A stretch of 64,000 nucleotides of DNA from Ilex aquifolium (GCA_951799425.1 OX637395.1:13680451-13744450), one strand, 5' to 3'; positions 34,366-46,998 are shown, counted from the first letter of the stretch. The notes: generated from the letters alone by a model not told the origin. Translations and numbers: made by a program.

Positions 34366-35734
34366 ATATTTAAGTTTATTTTTCATTTTTTATTTTTCAT
34401 TCTGTATTTATTCATGACATCTCTTCTGTGGTGGTAAGGAGAAAATCGTTCCAATGGGAATTCAACCAACATTAAACTATGTCAGTAAAATTATGTTGTT
34501 TCAACAAGTAAAATGATATTTGGATATAAAAACTTGATCGATTTATTTTTTTTTTTTGTTCACATCCTTGTGCATCGTCATACCAACATAGATTTAAATT
34601 ACATTTTTTATTTTATTCTTTCTAACTCGCAAAAATTGTCCAATATATTTCTGCTATTTAATACTTGTACCTGAAAGTACTATGTAACACACAAAAAAAT
34701 TGTCCAATATATATCAACCTTCATACTCAATTTATGAATTCAAATTTAGTAAAAAGTATAAAGATGTATCTAAATGTTTACACCCAAAAATAGCAAAAAT
34801 CTAAAGGTAACACGTGGAAGAAATCTGATGGTCACAAGGGAGTCTATAAGAGTCCACAATCGACAGGATAGTTAGAGTATTAGGACTCTTGGAATCCCGA
34901 AGAACAAGGAAACGTGACATCATAAACTGCCAACTGGAAATGATTTAGCACATGTCCATAGATCTCAAGGGACAGAGCCATGATCATAGGTGATGGCTGG
35001 AAAAGATGGATCAACGGTTGAGAGTCATCTCTATAAATAGAAGAGGCTAGGCTACTAGAAAAGGATCCCACGATCAAATCACAAATACTTTTCACAGGGC
35101 TAGCCTATATTTGTACTTAATCCTTGCTTCCGAGCAATCTTTATTTTTCCTATAATATATCACTCCAGTGATCTTTTATTGCTTTCATTTAATGTGCTCT
35201 ATTCGTCTTCCATATTCGAATTTAATTTACTTGTTACTTTGTATTTCTACTATTTACTTTCAGTAGTGTTGACACATCTCTGATCAGTGAAATTATTTGA
35301 AGTCCTTAAAGCTCCAAAGTATAGAAATGAATTTAGACGTAACCTTACGTCTCAATGCAATCGCCTGAACAGTCATGATTTTTAGAACTCTATGCCGGTT
35401 CGAGTAGGTAAGGTCGTACGTATTTGAATTTTAAGTCTACCTAGACTTGACATGCCCGGTGGGACCATCAGAGTGACAGCATGGCAAACACTCAACGTAA
35501 GGCCAAAATTGGCTAATTTGAAGTGCCTCTAGCAAAAAAATATGTGGAAGAAAACAGGCATGGCATCCCCAACTTGCAAGAAGAATTGCCTCCACTCGGG
35601 GGGCAAGAGAACAACGAGTTCCATTCAAAGCCGGAAGCCTCCATCAAGGCTATTTCGTAGGAAGTCTCGCAACAAGTCTCTGATTTTGTTCAGAGCTTGG
35701 GGGACTTGATCAGAGAAGAATCTGACTGCACCAT
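34366..35734 (+). mobile_element. Retroelement 5' stub: LTR-like region, leader and gag start
   Basis: CTCTATAAATAGAAG (about 35030) looks like an LTR TATA box. A non-coding leader follows, ending in ACATGCCCGGTGGGACC (about 35450-35466), which resembles the leader of Ty3/gypsy Tat-group or related elements. From ATG 35481 a frame reads MANTQRKAKIG, stop, FEVPLAKKYVEENRHGIPNL and QEELPPLGGQENNE, stop, EVSQQVSDFVQSLGDLI. This resembles the start of a gag, with two in-frame stops, and it is cut at about 35735 by a truncated gypsy LTR. No left boundary was found; 34366-34750 shows nothing. Family assignment is a guess. Confidence 0.4.
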
Positions 35735-37111
35735 GGGTGTGTGTGCATGGTTGATCAAACACCATTCTTGGTGGATGATGTATGGGCTCGGGATAGTTGG
35801 CCCGAGGCTCGACTAAGTCGCATGATTTGCATTGAAAATAGGGTCGGGGTTAGTAAAAAGGGCTAGACTGTCTCTCGGGTGCAAGACCCGGTGATTCGGA
35901 TACACACTCCGTTGGTATTGAGCCCATAAAATGTGTCGGCGTACGCGGAGCCGTTGGTGGAAGTCTATTAATGCCGTGTCAGTTGGGTGCCCGTTGGTGT
36001 GAGTCCATAAATACTCACCCCAAAAAAGACCCAGAGATTTTAAATAGTCATAGGATGTGTAACATCAATGGCGGGGGCTTGAAATGCTCGAATATAATAT
36101 GCATGGCATTTTCATGTGTTGAGAGGGCCGGTGAAGGCTTAAGTTGAAGTGCATGAGTGAGTCTCATCTCATTTTATGGCATGGTATGGTGATTTTCAAC
36201 ATTGAATTGCATATTCTTGATTGTTGAATGTTGCATGTGAACATTTCATATGCACTTAGGTTGGGGAGTAGCCTCTTTAGCAGATACCCTATTGGGCGTG
36301 GCTCACCCTTTATGAGGACAACATTTCAGGTGCAGGATATGCGCCAATGGAAGGCTCTCACTCGGGCCCTCATTGATGAAGAAGAGCCGAAATGTGGCTT
36401 TAAATCATATTTTTGTAAAACTAAGATGTTATCTAGTTTGTGGGACATTAATTGTATGTAAAGGATTGTATCGAACTCGTATGAACTGTATTTTGTTTAA
36501 AATGTCATGTTATCTGAGTTGGGTTAGTGTTGTATAAGGTTGGAATGAATTGGAATTGAAAAATGATGGAAACGGGCGAAAACTAGTAAGACGTACCGGT
36601 AGAACGACGAGCTCTTCTACCGGTAGAACTTGTCCAGTAGGTTAAACCAACCGGTAGAACTTCAAGTTTTGCGGTAGAACTTTTCCAGTGGGCTAAACCT
36701 ATAGGTAGAACTTTGATAAACTTACCGATAGAACTTTTCCAGTAGTCTTTTCTACCAATAGATCTTGCACATCTTCTACCGGTACGTTTTGTTAAAATCT
36801 CAAATTTTGAAATGTTTTGCTAGGCCTATGGGTCTTGGGTTCTTTTGTTCAAATGATATAAATAGACATTAAATGAGGATAAATTGTTGTATATTGGACC
36901 TCGGATGGGTCATGTGATCGAAATGTACATAGGTTGTGCATTTGGGAGTGCTCGGTACAAGGGAGACTCTGCCCAAACTTTGTGTTTTTGTGATCCCGGT
37001 AAAGGGAATGTTGTGCCGTGGTGTCGGGTTATACGGCATTCACGGGTATTTTGGCGAGTTGATGGATGATCAACGAGTTGACAAATGACCCCCAGTTTTA
37101 GGGGTGTCACA
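35735..37111 (+). repeat. Truncated Ty3/gypsy LTR (3' part only)
   Basis: Starts abruptly inside an LTR at GGTGTGTGTGCATGG and ends at a proper LTR terminus, GGGGTGTCACA. It follows the same course as the second half of the LTRs of A, C and D: the GGGCTCGGG block, hairpin CGGGTGCAAGACCCG (35876-35890), ACGCGGAGCCGTTGG, the GCGCCAATGGAAGGC region and the closing GGTGTCGGGTTATACGGCATTCACGG. It carries an ACCGGTAGAAC array (about 36595-36790). The right end sits inside hAT transposase coding sequence (37112). Confidence 0.8.
36595..36790. repeat. ACCGGTAGAAC array in truncated LTR
   Basis: About eight full or decayed copies of (T)ACCGGTAGAACTT, some with the core changed to ATAGGT, ACCGAT or ACCAAT, in both orientations (CTTCTACCGGTA appears twice). 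Spacers contain CCAGTAGG/CCAGTGGG words. Same core hexamer as the GTACCGGTAC arrays elsewhere. Confidence 0.75.
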
Positions 37112-38246
37112 GGACTAGTTGTAGTATCTACGCATCGTAATATGAGATACATTTGTTCTTGATGGCTTGCATCCGGAGTACAATCAAGTATAATTGAATA
37201 ATATTTTATTTCTTTAATTTTTTTTAATAATATTACTTCTTACTTCATTTTCTAATAAACTTATCAATTTATTTTGTATATTATGTCCAATATAATGATT
37301 ATGAATTTTATAATGTTGAATTCAACGAACGTGTTCCTGTATTACTAGATCAAATTCTGATATCATTTCAATTAAACTAAAAAATGCCATTATTTTCTTG
37401 ATATATTTTTTCATTTTTTTCTTGAAAGGCTAAATTATTTTTACCAAGATTGTTTACAACCGCCATAATTCTTAATAATATATTTTGTCAATATTCTCTC
37501 TCTCAATTAATTTGTTCTTGGATAGTTTTATCAATTGTTTTATTTTTGATAATCTTGTTTCTAGTAATTTGTTAATTAGTTTATTTCATGATTTTAAACG
37601 TAACACTAAGGTTTCTCCAATCTTTAGTTCCTTCATTGGCTAGTTTACTTAGACTATGATTCATATTAAACAACTTACAAAACAAATAAAACTCTATCCA
37701 AATTTTTTGAATACACTAAGCATCTTCTATCATGTGTCTCTTCATCTGTTAATTTTCATGCATAATGTGTAGTGGAAAAATGTCTAGAGAGAGCATCCCA
37801 GGAAAAATTTATATCATCATCTCTAATTTTACCATTTTTAACTAATAAATCTCTTAATTTTGAGTCAATATTTTTCCATTGACTTGGATCATAAATATTT
37901 ATAGGAGTATAATCACTTGTTTCGTTAAGACTTTGATTGTCTTCTATTTTATTATTTTTTATTTCATTATCTTCTATTTTATTATCTTCTATTTCATCAT
38001 TTTCTATTTTATTATCTTCTATTTTATTTTATTTTGTTATATTAATTCATTATCTTTTGACTCATTGGGATTCACTACTTGTTCATTTACAATACTTTCA
38101 CCTAAATTTTGTGTTATCATTTTTTTGTTACTAGTAACAAATTTATCAAGAGCTCCTTTTGGGATTCCTCTAGTTGGTCCTTTTTTCTTTTTCCTTTTTT
38201 TAAATTTTTTGTATCCGGATGATTGTATTCTTATTCTAGATGTCAT
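37112..38246 (-). pseudogene. hAT transposase N-terminal half (ZMYM1-like/TTF-zinc-finger type)
   Basis: The start is ATG 38246, giving MTSRIRIQSSGYKKFKKRKK and then GALDKFVTSNKK. A low-complexity KIEDN repeat follows, then YTPINIYDPSQWKNIDSKLR, DLLVKNGKIRDDDINF, DALSRHFSTTHYA and LVYSKNLDRVLF. After further decay come KNKTIDKTIQEQIN, NNLGKNNLAF, EKIYQENNGIF, HNIQNKLISLLENEV and finally [10 protein letters not shown]. This order is the N-terminal and DUF4371 region of plant hAT transposases annotated as zinc-finger MYM-type 1-like. Several stops and a frameshift are present, and the gene is cut at 37111 by an LTR. The hAT dimerisation C-terminus is not in the window. Confidence 0.8.
37940..38035. 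repeat. 15-bp coding minisatellite in hAT relic
   Basis: Tandem ATTTTATTATCTTCT-type units on the plus strand correspond to KIEDN/EIEDN repeats of the transposase on the minus strand. The 15-bp period preserves frame. Confidence 0.8.
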
Positions 38247-39014
38247 ATTATAATTATTACTATGTTATCAATGAATCAAATAATCAAACAAACACAATCA
38301 AACAATCTATATTTAAAACATAAAATACAGCCCTAAAATAAAAAAGAATAGAGTTATAGAATAATAGAATCAATGATGTTGTTCACAAAATAGCCTTAGA
38401 ACTTTAAGATTTGGCTTTATTTGTTCACTTTGTTGCTATCCATGATAGATCATATAGAGAGTCAAAGACCCAAATGAATTTGTTGGCTTGTTGCTTGAGT
38501 GTGTGTTGGCCACACACACACATAGAGAGGGAGAGGGAGAGGGAGAGGGAGAGAGAGAGAGTAGTGTAGCTGTAAAAAAAGATACATATTTCTTTGTATT
38601 AATAGAGAGAGAGTGGCTTAGTGGCTGTAACATTACATATTTCTTTGTTTTAATAGAGAGAGAGAGGGAGAGAGGGAGAGAGAGAGAGTGTGTGAGTGTC
38701 AGTGGTTAGAGTGTGTAAGTAGAAAAAGTGTGCATATCAGGAAAAATGAGTTGACAATTCTTTCAACGTTAATTTTTTTTTTAAAAAAAATGATTTTACG
38801 GCTTTGAATGCAGTGTCTTTGAGTATGGGCCTCATGTATTGGGTTTAAAACTTTTAATTGGACTTATATTTGTTGAGGGCTTTTTTTTAGAGCCTAAATA
38901 TTTGATGAATTTTAAAATTTTATATGGACTAGTGGTACATTTTAAATTTTTGGGGTCTTCCTAAAATGTGGGCCTAAATCCCAGGCTTTACTTGCCTTGC
39001 TATTGGGCCATCCT
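38247..39014 (-). other. 5' flank and probable 5' terminus of the hAT element, with GA microsatellite
   Basis: Upstream of the transposase start is a purine-rich simple repeat (about 38521-38695, GAGAGG/GAGAGA). The right edge, read on the minus strand, is AGGATGGCCCAATAGCAAGG, which resembles the GGGCCGGCCC-type inverted terminus of this hAT group. The copia LTR begins at 39015, so the element end was cut or abutted by it. Short frames in the GA repeat are not genes. Confidence 0.5.
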
Positions 39015-39474
39015 TGCGATCGGTTATTTTCACTGTGGAGTAAAACAACAGCGCAAGAATAATTATTTCTTGCTTCACAATTACTCATTTCTATAAGAGA
39101 GAATGCACTTTGATCTCACTCATATCAATTGGATATCACTCAACTTTCAAGTGCCTTACAACTCTCTACACTCAGAAAACTACTTCTGATTTTCGATACT
39201 TGAGCTCCTACTGAAGCACCCCTTTTATAGTGAAATCAGTGAAGTGGATAAAACACATTTAATGTATCAAATAGGATAGAGATGTATTCAGTGCCATAAT
39301 TCAACCTGCACATGCAAAAGCTGCCCGACATGGTGCTTACATTTTTCATGCATAGTATCCTTTCATTTTATGTAGTCTCATGCTTTATTGACTTCAGTGG
39401 CCAAGGGTTTTACTTCTTATGGCCAACAACAATTCTGGCCAAGATAAGTCAAGGCCCCTGCCCACTTTTCAACA
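39015..39474 (-). repeat. 3' LTR of copia element E
   Basis: On the minus strand it starts TGTTGAAAAGTGGGC and ends ACCGATCGCA (TG...CA, 460 bp). It contains CACTATAAAAGGGGTGC, a good TATA box (about 39218-39234). The sequence just before it on the minus strand, CAAGGTGGTGAAT, is the purine-rich tract that precedes Tork-type copia LTRs. The base run beyond its other end is ATCCT. The matching 5' LTR should lie past the right edge of the window. Confidence 0.75.
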
Positions 39475-39551
39475 ATTCACCACCTTGGACAAAAGTCGCT
39501 AGGAAAACACATTCTCAATCTTCATCTCTGATGCGCCTTACAAAGCATTCA
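39475..39551 (-). other. 3' untranslated spacer and polypurine tract of copia E
   Basis: The minus strand holds the spacer after the copia RNase H and the tract CCAAGGTGGTGAAT. It is separated from the coding part (59372 onward) by the 19.8-kb insertion of gypsy elements C and D. The last five bases, ATTCA, are the left target duplication of C. Confidence 0.65.
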
Positions 39552-41797
39552 TGTAAAACCCAGGAAAATTAAAATCTTAATTAAATGGGTAATGTGGTAA
39601 TTAAGTTGTTTAATTACGGGCTAAAAATCTGAATTTTTACATAACTGGGATGACAAAATGGACCTCACAGTTGTATTTGTCTCGCAAAATCAAGTTAGCC
39701 ATTTCAAATTTTATTAAATTTTGAGACAGTCGGAATTTTCACGTAAAACGAGACAAAACATACGATCAGGTAACCCGTGATTAAAAATCTCATAAACTTA
39801 ATTATACGCGAGACCCATAGTATAAATGATCTAGATATTTTTAGAGAGCATTATCCACTAAGACATGTGCGCAATTTGATTGGGTGTGGAAGATTTCCAA
39901 GCAATGGAAAGTTGACACGTGGCACATTATGAGCCAAGTATGGGGTATTTAAAGGGGAAAATTAGATGTTTCCCCCATTTTGGCATGCAATTTCATTGGA
40001 GAGAGAGAGAAAGACAACTTCTTCAACCTCTTCCAACTTCTTCCTTCCATAACCCCAAATCCAACCGTTAAAATTCGATCAACCAAGAACAAAGATTGTT
40101 CTCCTTGATGAACCTACGCATCAACACCAAAAAAGACTATTTTCTACAATTTCCATAAATCAAGGGTGTTGGGAGCTAGGGCTTGGAGGAACTTTTCTTG
40201 GGCATTTTTAGAGATTTTCTTCCTTTATTAAGTTCCAAAGATGAGGGTTTCCTCCTATTTACTCTCAATTTCATGTATGTATATGGTATGGGTAGGATTA
40301 TGTAGATTATTTAAGCTACCATGTAACTAGTGTGACTAATGGGATGTTTGGGTTAATTGATGAACATGTTATGCCTAATTCTATTTGATTTTGAGTATTG
40401 AACATGTCAAATGTGAGATTGTATAAATGGGTATCCTATATCTTTATAGTTTATGCCTAACGGGTGTTTGATAAAATGTCAAAGTATGTTCAAGTGTGTT
40501 ATTTGAATTGATATTGTTTATAACATGCTTAGTGATGGTTATGAAATGTTATTATATGCTTCATGATATAATTAACATGTTGTTGCTTATGAGATGTTGT
40601 CACATGCTCACATGATATAGTTAGCATTGTGATAGAATAAAATTACAATTGTATATTACATTGCATATGCACTACATTCATGGGCATTGGCATGAGTGTG
40701 AGTGTGAGTGTGTGTGTGCATAGGTTGGGTCAGTCATCACATGCTGAATTGATTGGTGGGCTCGGGAAAATTGGAGAAATGTCTAATTGAGTCGCACGGA
40801 GTATTACATGGAAAATGTGTCGAGTATAGTAAGAAGGGACAAATTATCCCTTGGGTGCAGGGCCCGGTTATTTGGTTCACACATTTGCCCCACGATGTAA
40901 TTTCAAAAAAGTGTGTCGCTGTACTCAAAATTGGAAGTGGAATGCCCTCGAATGCCATGTCACTTTGGTAGCCCGTTGGTGTGATGTCCATAAATTACCT
41001 AACCAAGAAATACCCAAGTGTTGATAAGTGGTCATTGAATGCTTAGCATCAATGACGAGGGCTTGGAATGCCCAGTTTATGTCGTTACATTGTAGCATGT
41101 GCCGTGCATGGGAACCCGGGAGGTGGTTCGGTGTTGGACATGCATTGATGAAGCGTTATTCGTGTTTGGCATGCTTAGTATCATTTCTATTGTCACTTGT
41201 GATATATGCTTGACCTGATGAAATTACATTCATATCATATGCATTGAGATTAGGAGGTATTCTCTATGGGAGATAACCTACTGGGCTACGTCTCAACCCG
41301 TTATGGCAACATTTTTTAGGTATTGGATGAGCTTCCGCTAACGGCCCTCACTAGAGCTCACTTTGAGGACAGATCTAGGATGTGGCTCATGGTTTGAATT
41401 TTGTAGTCCCTTTTACAAAATTACATTTTAGCCTATTATAATTTTAAGCACCAAACTTGTATTTTATTGAAGGTATGAAATTGGACTTTTATGGACATTT
41501 ATTCTTTTAATGAATGAATGTTGTATAATAATGGTTGTGACTGAATGGTTAATGTCTAATACTTAGACTTTGGGATGTTGGACCTTGGAATGGTCATATA
41601 GGTATTGTGTGCACAGGTTGTGTATTGGGCAGAGATCCCCATGCAACAGAGAATATGCCCAGATGTCATTTAATTATGGGTCCCGGGAAATGCGGCGTAA
41701 CCTCGTGGTATCTAGTTATACGGCATCCATAGTTATTCCACAGGTTGATAGGTGATCAACGGGTTGAGAAAAGACAATCGAATTTTGGGGTGTCACG
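39552..41797 (+). repeat. 5' LTR of element C
   Basis: Begins TGTAAAACCCAGG and closes GGGGTGTCACG, where the family ends CACA, so the terminal A appears mutated. It contains GGTATTTAAAGGGG (about 39943), a probable TATA region. The partner at 57117 is colinear with many substitutions. Confidence 0.88.
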
Positions 41798-41800
41798 GCT

Positions 41801-41812
41801 TGGTATTAGAGC
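41801..41812 (+). other. Primer-binding site of element C
   Basis: TGGTATTAGAGC has one mismatch to the initiator-Met type TGGTATCAGAGC, three bases past the LTR. Confidence 0.8.
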
Positions 41813-42139
41813 TTAGGTTCCTGATTACCTTAGGACTTGAGCGTATATTGGGTCAAACCATGGCATCCAAGTGCATTGCATATTATGTGTTATTTGCCAA
41901 GTGATGAAAAATGTAAGTGTTTTAGTGTGAGGAATGGTGTAATGATGTGTGAGAAACACTTGGAAATCATAAACTCAAAAACCTAGATGTGTTTGGTGTA
42001 ATCTAAGGATAATTAAGCTCATTAGAATTGAAATGGAATGGAGGTGGGGTCCAAATGAAATTAGGATGGACCCGGTATAAGAATTGGTCACATAGGTCTA
42101 TTTTTTAAAATTTCCTAACTTTTGAGTTACATTTTGTCG

Positions 42140-42300
42140 AAGTGGTACCAGTGCCAAAGTGGTGGTACCGGTACCAAAGTAGTGGAACCAATACTAGGCC
42201 TTCTGGCCATCGAAGAACTAGTGCCAGAGAGGTAGAACCAGTTCTAGGCCTTCTGTCCAGCGATGAACCAATACCAGAGATGTAGAACTAGTTCTAGCAT
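42140..42300. repeat. Decayed GGTACCGGTACC array in leader of C
   Basis: GTGGTACCGGTACCAAAGT is followed by diverged copies (GTGGAACCAATAC, GAACTAGTGCCAGAGAGGTAGA, GAACCAATACCAGAGATGTAGA) with CCTTCTGGCCATCG spacers. It lies between the primer site and gag, not in the LTR. Confidence 0.65.
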
Positions 42301-42610
42301 TGTTCTATAGACAAAATTTTCCTCCAATTTCGAACAACTATAACTTTTGCTACCGAACCCAGAATTAAGCAAATAAACTATCTTTGGAAATTTTAGGATG
42401 TATACTTTCAAATGAGATAGATTTCAGCCATAATTCTTAGTATCCTAAGACGTATGACAAAAAAGAGTGAGGGTGTGTCATGACTTAAACTTGAAACCAA
42501 CTCTCATGTTCTTTTTACGGCATCATGGCAATGTTTTGACATATTCTATGATGTTTTGATGTTATTAATGGTGCATGACACTAAGTTCTATTATTATCTT
42601 GTGTATTTAG

Positions 42611-44552
42611 ATGGCAACAAGAGGACGAGTACGGCCACGACGAAATGGTCAAGGGGGCGGTCGAAACAACCAAGCACCACCACCACCCGTCTACGATCAA
42701 GGAGCATTCATGGATGCCATGACTACCATGGCGGCTACTTTCATACAAGCTAGCGCCTATGTGGGTCAAGGAGGCTCGAGCAACCTCCAGAAATTTAAGG
42801 CACATAAGCCAACTACGTTTATGGGGAAACAAACCCAATGGTAGTCGACCATTGGTTCCACAAGTAAAGAAGATATTGGAGGCAATGGAAATCACCTCCA
42901 ATGTCACCAAGATAAGGTTGGAAACATTTCAACTTGAGGGGAAGGCCCATTAGTGGTGGACTTGGACCAAGACATCAAGAGACATTAAGACAATGTCATG
43001 GGGAGAGTTCCAAGAGCTCTTCATGAACAAGTATTTTTCGTTGACTCTTTGGCAAGTGAAAGCCTGGGAATTCCTAGACTTAAAGCAAAGGACTATGATG
43101 GTGATGCGATACGTGGCAAAGTTCACAGAGCTAGCATGTTTTTCCATTGATTAAGTGACCACAGACTTGGCCAAATTAAGGAGATTTTAGGACAGCTTGA
43201 AGTTGTCCATTTGGGGAAAGATTTTGGCCCATCGTCTTCGAGACGGCCATGGATATTGAGAGGGAGGTGGACAACACTAAGAGCATCCGAGAGGCCAATG
43301 GTAAGGACAAGAAGAAAGAGGGTCAATCCTCTAGCACTAGTTCAGGGAAGAAAAAAAGAACCTTTACACCATATGGGTCCAAAAGGTAGGACCGGGGCTA
43401 TCAAGGCCAACGCTAGAGTCTATCTTCCTAAGGAGGGAAGAACTTTAAGGGGACATATCAAGGAGGCCAGAAGACATGCTACTTATGTTGTCAGCTAGGC
43501 CACCTGAAGAGGGATTGTCCTTTTAGACAAGGAACCCAAAGTTATGGGGTTTCTCAGTCCCAGTCATAGATGAGACCTACTCATACATTTTTCACTGCTC
43601 CCTACCCTACCTTAGGCCAAGGGAATAAGTATCAGCCTCAGGGCACCGGGCAGGTCCCAGCTACTTCACGTGCAGGTACTCCGTAGTCAGGACAGATGGG
43701 TCAGGGTGTAGGTTTAGGCCGAGGATAGGGATTTCAGGTGGGGCAATCAAGGGCCCAAGGATGAGTCTTCGCCATCACTTCTCAGACTGAGCCGATGGAT
43801 CAATCAATGATTCAGGGTACATTTCTACTCTCTCACTTATGGGCACGAGTTTTATTTGATTCAGGTGCATCTCATTCATTCATTTCTACATCTTGTGCAA
43901 AAATTTTGGGCTTAGAGGTTAAGACCTTAGAGGAGCCTTTGTATGTGAATTTCTACCCTAGGAGCTAGAATTTGCATTGATAAGATATGTCGGGGTTGTG
44001 AGTTAACTATCTTGGGGATTCAACTCATGGTGGACCTTAGGGTCATAGACATGTCGGAGTTTGACGTCATCCTCTAGATGAATTGGTTAATGGCACATCG
44101 GGTGGCTATTGACTGCAATCGAAAGAGAGTCACCGCCTACATTTCGGATGTAATTTGTTTCAAGTTTTAGGGAGAAAAGCACAATGCTTTACCCCAAGCC
44201 ATATATGACTCCCGGTTAATGGGTTGGCTTGCGAGCCTTACACTTGAGAACAAGACGAGACAGGAGTTGGGTCTACATCGGGTAGTTTGCGAATATGCGG
44301 ATGTCTTCCCAGATGAGTTACTAGGATTGCCTCCACATCGGATTGTTCACTTCTCCATTGTGTTACAACTCAGTGTAACCCCTATTTCTATGGCTCTACA
44401 TAGGATGGCACTAGTAGAGCTGCAATAACTCAAAGTCCAATTACAAGAGTTGTTGGACAAGTTTTTTATTAGACCAGTACCTCACCTTGGGGGCGTTCTG
44501 GTACTATTTGCTAAGAAGAATGATGGAGCCCTTAGACTTTGTACAGACTATC
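42611..44552 (+). pseudogene. Gag, protease and RT N-terminus of element C
   Basis: ATG 42611 gives MATRGRVRPRRNGQGGGRNN, close to gag of A, B and D. A frameshift near 42820 and further stops (for example at about 43153) follow. The zinc knuckle CYLCCQLGHLKRDC is at 43477-43518 with its four ligands. Protease keeps FDSGASHSF (Asp at 43858-43860). RT begins after DVFPDELLGLPPH and [15 protein letters not shown], and the sequence is cut at 44552 by insertion of D. It resumes at 54379 with the same five bases, CTATC. Confidence 0.88.
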
Positions 44553-46904
44553 TGTCACGCCCCAATTTCCGAGGGTCCTATATTAACCGTTGACCAACCG
44601 TCAACCCGCGGAAGTATCCGTGAATGTCCCTTAAACCCAACACCACGTCAAATAACATTCCTTTAACCGGAATCATAACCCACAACTATAAATTGAAATC
44701 AATTATTCATTTGGTTTAACCAAGACCCAACGCACCTTGATCTACACTCCATTATAGTCCATTTACATCATTGGAGGAAGGGAAAACATAGATTGAAAAT
44801 AGGGCAAAGCAATTTAAAAATCAGTAAATTTTGGAGAGTGTACCGGTACACAGTACCGGTACTGTTAACCTACTGGAAAGGGGGTACCGGTACACAGTAC
44901 CGGTACTCTCTGTCCAGTTTTGCCATTTTCAACCATTTTTCATTTTCAATCCATTCAAAACCTTTCCCAATTCATCAAATACATGTTTGACAAGGATTTC
45001 CGTATAAAACATGGTTTGTACAAGTTCTATTACAATTGATTCCATATATTTACATATCAAAATGGAATTCTTACAAAAGCTTTACAAAATAACCATAAAA
45101 GCCACAAGTCGGCTTTCTTCAACCTTGAGGCTCGAAATGGGAGCCGTCCGCCGGTGTAAACCCCGCACCTGAAATGTTTTTCCCACAAAGGGTGAGCCAT
45201 GCTCAATAGGGTATCTCCTAATGAGGCTACTCCCCAACCTAAATGCATATGAAATGTTCACATGCCAAAATCAACAATTCATAGCATTCCAAACAAGGAA
45301 ATATATTCAATGATGGAATTTGCAATGTCATGCTATGGAATGAGGTGAGACCCACTCATGCATATCAACCGAGCCCTTCCCGGCTCCTCTACACATGCAA
45401 GTGCCAATGTGTACCAATCCGTCATTTATGTTGCACATCAAATGACATTTCATTCTAGGGTCTTTATAGGGGTGGATGTTCATGGACTCACACCAAAGGT
45501 CACCCAACCTACACGGAATTCATGGACTTCCACCAACGGTTCCGCGTACACCGACACACTTTATGGGCTCATATACCAATGGAGTGCGTATCCAATCACC
45601 GGGTCTCTCACCCGAGGGATAGTCTAGCCCTTCTTGCTACCCCAACCCTAACAACCGTGCAAACCGTGAGACTCGACTAGGTCACCAACCCGTATCACCC
45701 GAGCCCACTCGTCGTCCACCAAACTTGGTGAAGACAACCACCATGCACACACACCCACTAAATGCGATGTTCCCGTGCATATGCAATGTGATGTCCCATT
45801 GCAACAATAATACAATGTTCAATATGGTATGAGTAACATGTGAACATTTACAACACATTTCACACACTTCATGGCAAAATCATATCATAAGCATATAATT
45901 TCCATAAAACAATTTCCAAGCATGTTGTCACATAATCATGTTATCAACATCTTAAATTCTTCAAGGCATATACATTAACACATAACATGCCCACAATTCC
46001 ATATGACCCAAGATTCACATTGGATTAATTTCATGTACCCAATTCTAGAAATCTCATTTAGAAACTTCTAATTACCAATCCAATTAGAATTGATCTTTAC
46101 CCAATTCCATAACCATTTCACCCAAATCAAACAAATAGGCAAGAGATACACATCCTATCATCCTACCCATTTCATTAAAACATTCTAGGTTTGGAATAAA
46201 CCTTAGTAGGAAGAAACCCTACCTCTTGAAGCGTAAGGAACGACCGTAGGAAGCTCCAAGACCCGATTCAAGCTCTAAGCCCTAGCTTCCCAAAATTCCG
46301 TTCCTCGAATTTCGCCCAAACCCGACCTTCTTGGTATGGTTTTGTAGTCCTTGGCGAGGAGAACAACTTTCTCTCTTGGCTCGAGTTGATTTGAGCTCTC
46401 AATCGTTGTAGATCGTAGAGAGAAGGTGGAGAAAACTTTGTTCTTTCCCTCTCTTCCTCTCACGTGTATCGGCTGAACAAATGGGGAGAAAATCTGATTT
46501 TCTCCCCTTTAAATACCCTTTAAATACTTGGCCCTGAATGCGCCACACGGCCCTTATTTCCCGGGTCCGTTTTAGCCCCGAAACGATTAAATTTCGCTCC
46601 GATTCAAGTTCAAAATATTTTTGTTTTAACTTGCCGTCATTTATTTCCCAAAATTTAAAATTTTATTCAGAATCTCGTTTTTGGGTCTCCCGAGGTTCGA
46701 CCGCCTCGTAAAACGCGAAAAATCCGACTAACTCGGAATTCAATGAAATTTGACAAGGTAACTAGGTTTCGCGAGACGAATCCAACGGTGATGTCCGTTT
46801 CGTCATCCGAGCTCTAGAAAATTTCAGGTTTACAACTTGTACCATAGTGACAATTTACCATTTTGCCCTTTTTCTCAAAAGTTTAAATTTCCTCGGGTTT
46901 TACA
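44553..46904 (-). repeat. 3' LTR of element D
   Basis: Plus-strand edges TGTCACGCCCC and CGGGTTTTACA. It contains a short ACCGGTAC array (about 44838-44910) and the hairpin CGGGTCTCTCACCCG (45600-45614). Matches 51939-54378 closely. Confidence 0.92.
44838..44910. repeat. GTACCGGTAC array, short version (3' LTR of D)
   Basis: Two TACCGGTACACAGTACCGGTAC units separated by TGTTAACCTACTGGAAAGGGG. Each unit is itself two ACCGGT cores around ACAGT. Confidence 0.88.
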
Positions 46905-46919
46905 TTCTTCCTCCCTTAA
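46905..46919 (-). other. Polypurine tract of element D
   Basis: The minus strand reads TTAAGGGAGGAAGAA directly before the 3' LTR. It is the same type as in A and C. Confidence 0.85.
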
Positions 46920-46998
46920 AAGAATTTCTTCCCCGAAATTCACACACTCATGCACAAACAACCACATGCATATGCCACAGTCATATAACACTAAATGA

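Noticed and set aside
38488..38709. Glu/Arg-repeat peptide frames
   Set aside because: They translate a GAGAGG/GAGAGA microsatellite and have no support as genes.
39554..39580. A new retroelement start independent of the one at 57117
   Set aside because: The two TGTAAAAC-CC starts are the paired LTRs of element C, shown by the polypurine tract before the second, the primer site after the first and the near-identical flanking 5-mers.
45358..45627. Repeated 72-89-aa frames in both LTRs of D (also at 52883-53101)
   Set aside because: They recur only because the LTR is duplicated. They lie in the conserved non-coding LTR block and have no similarity to known proteins that I recognise.
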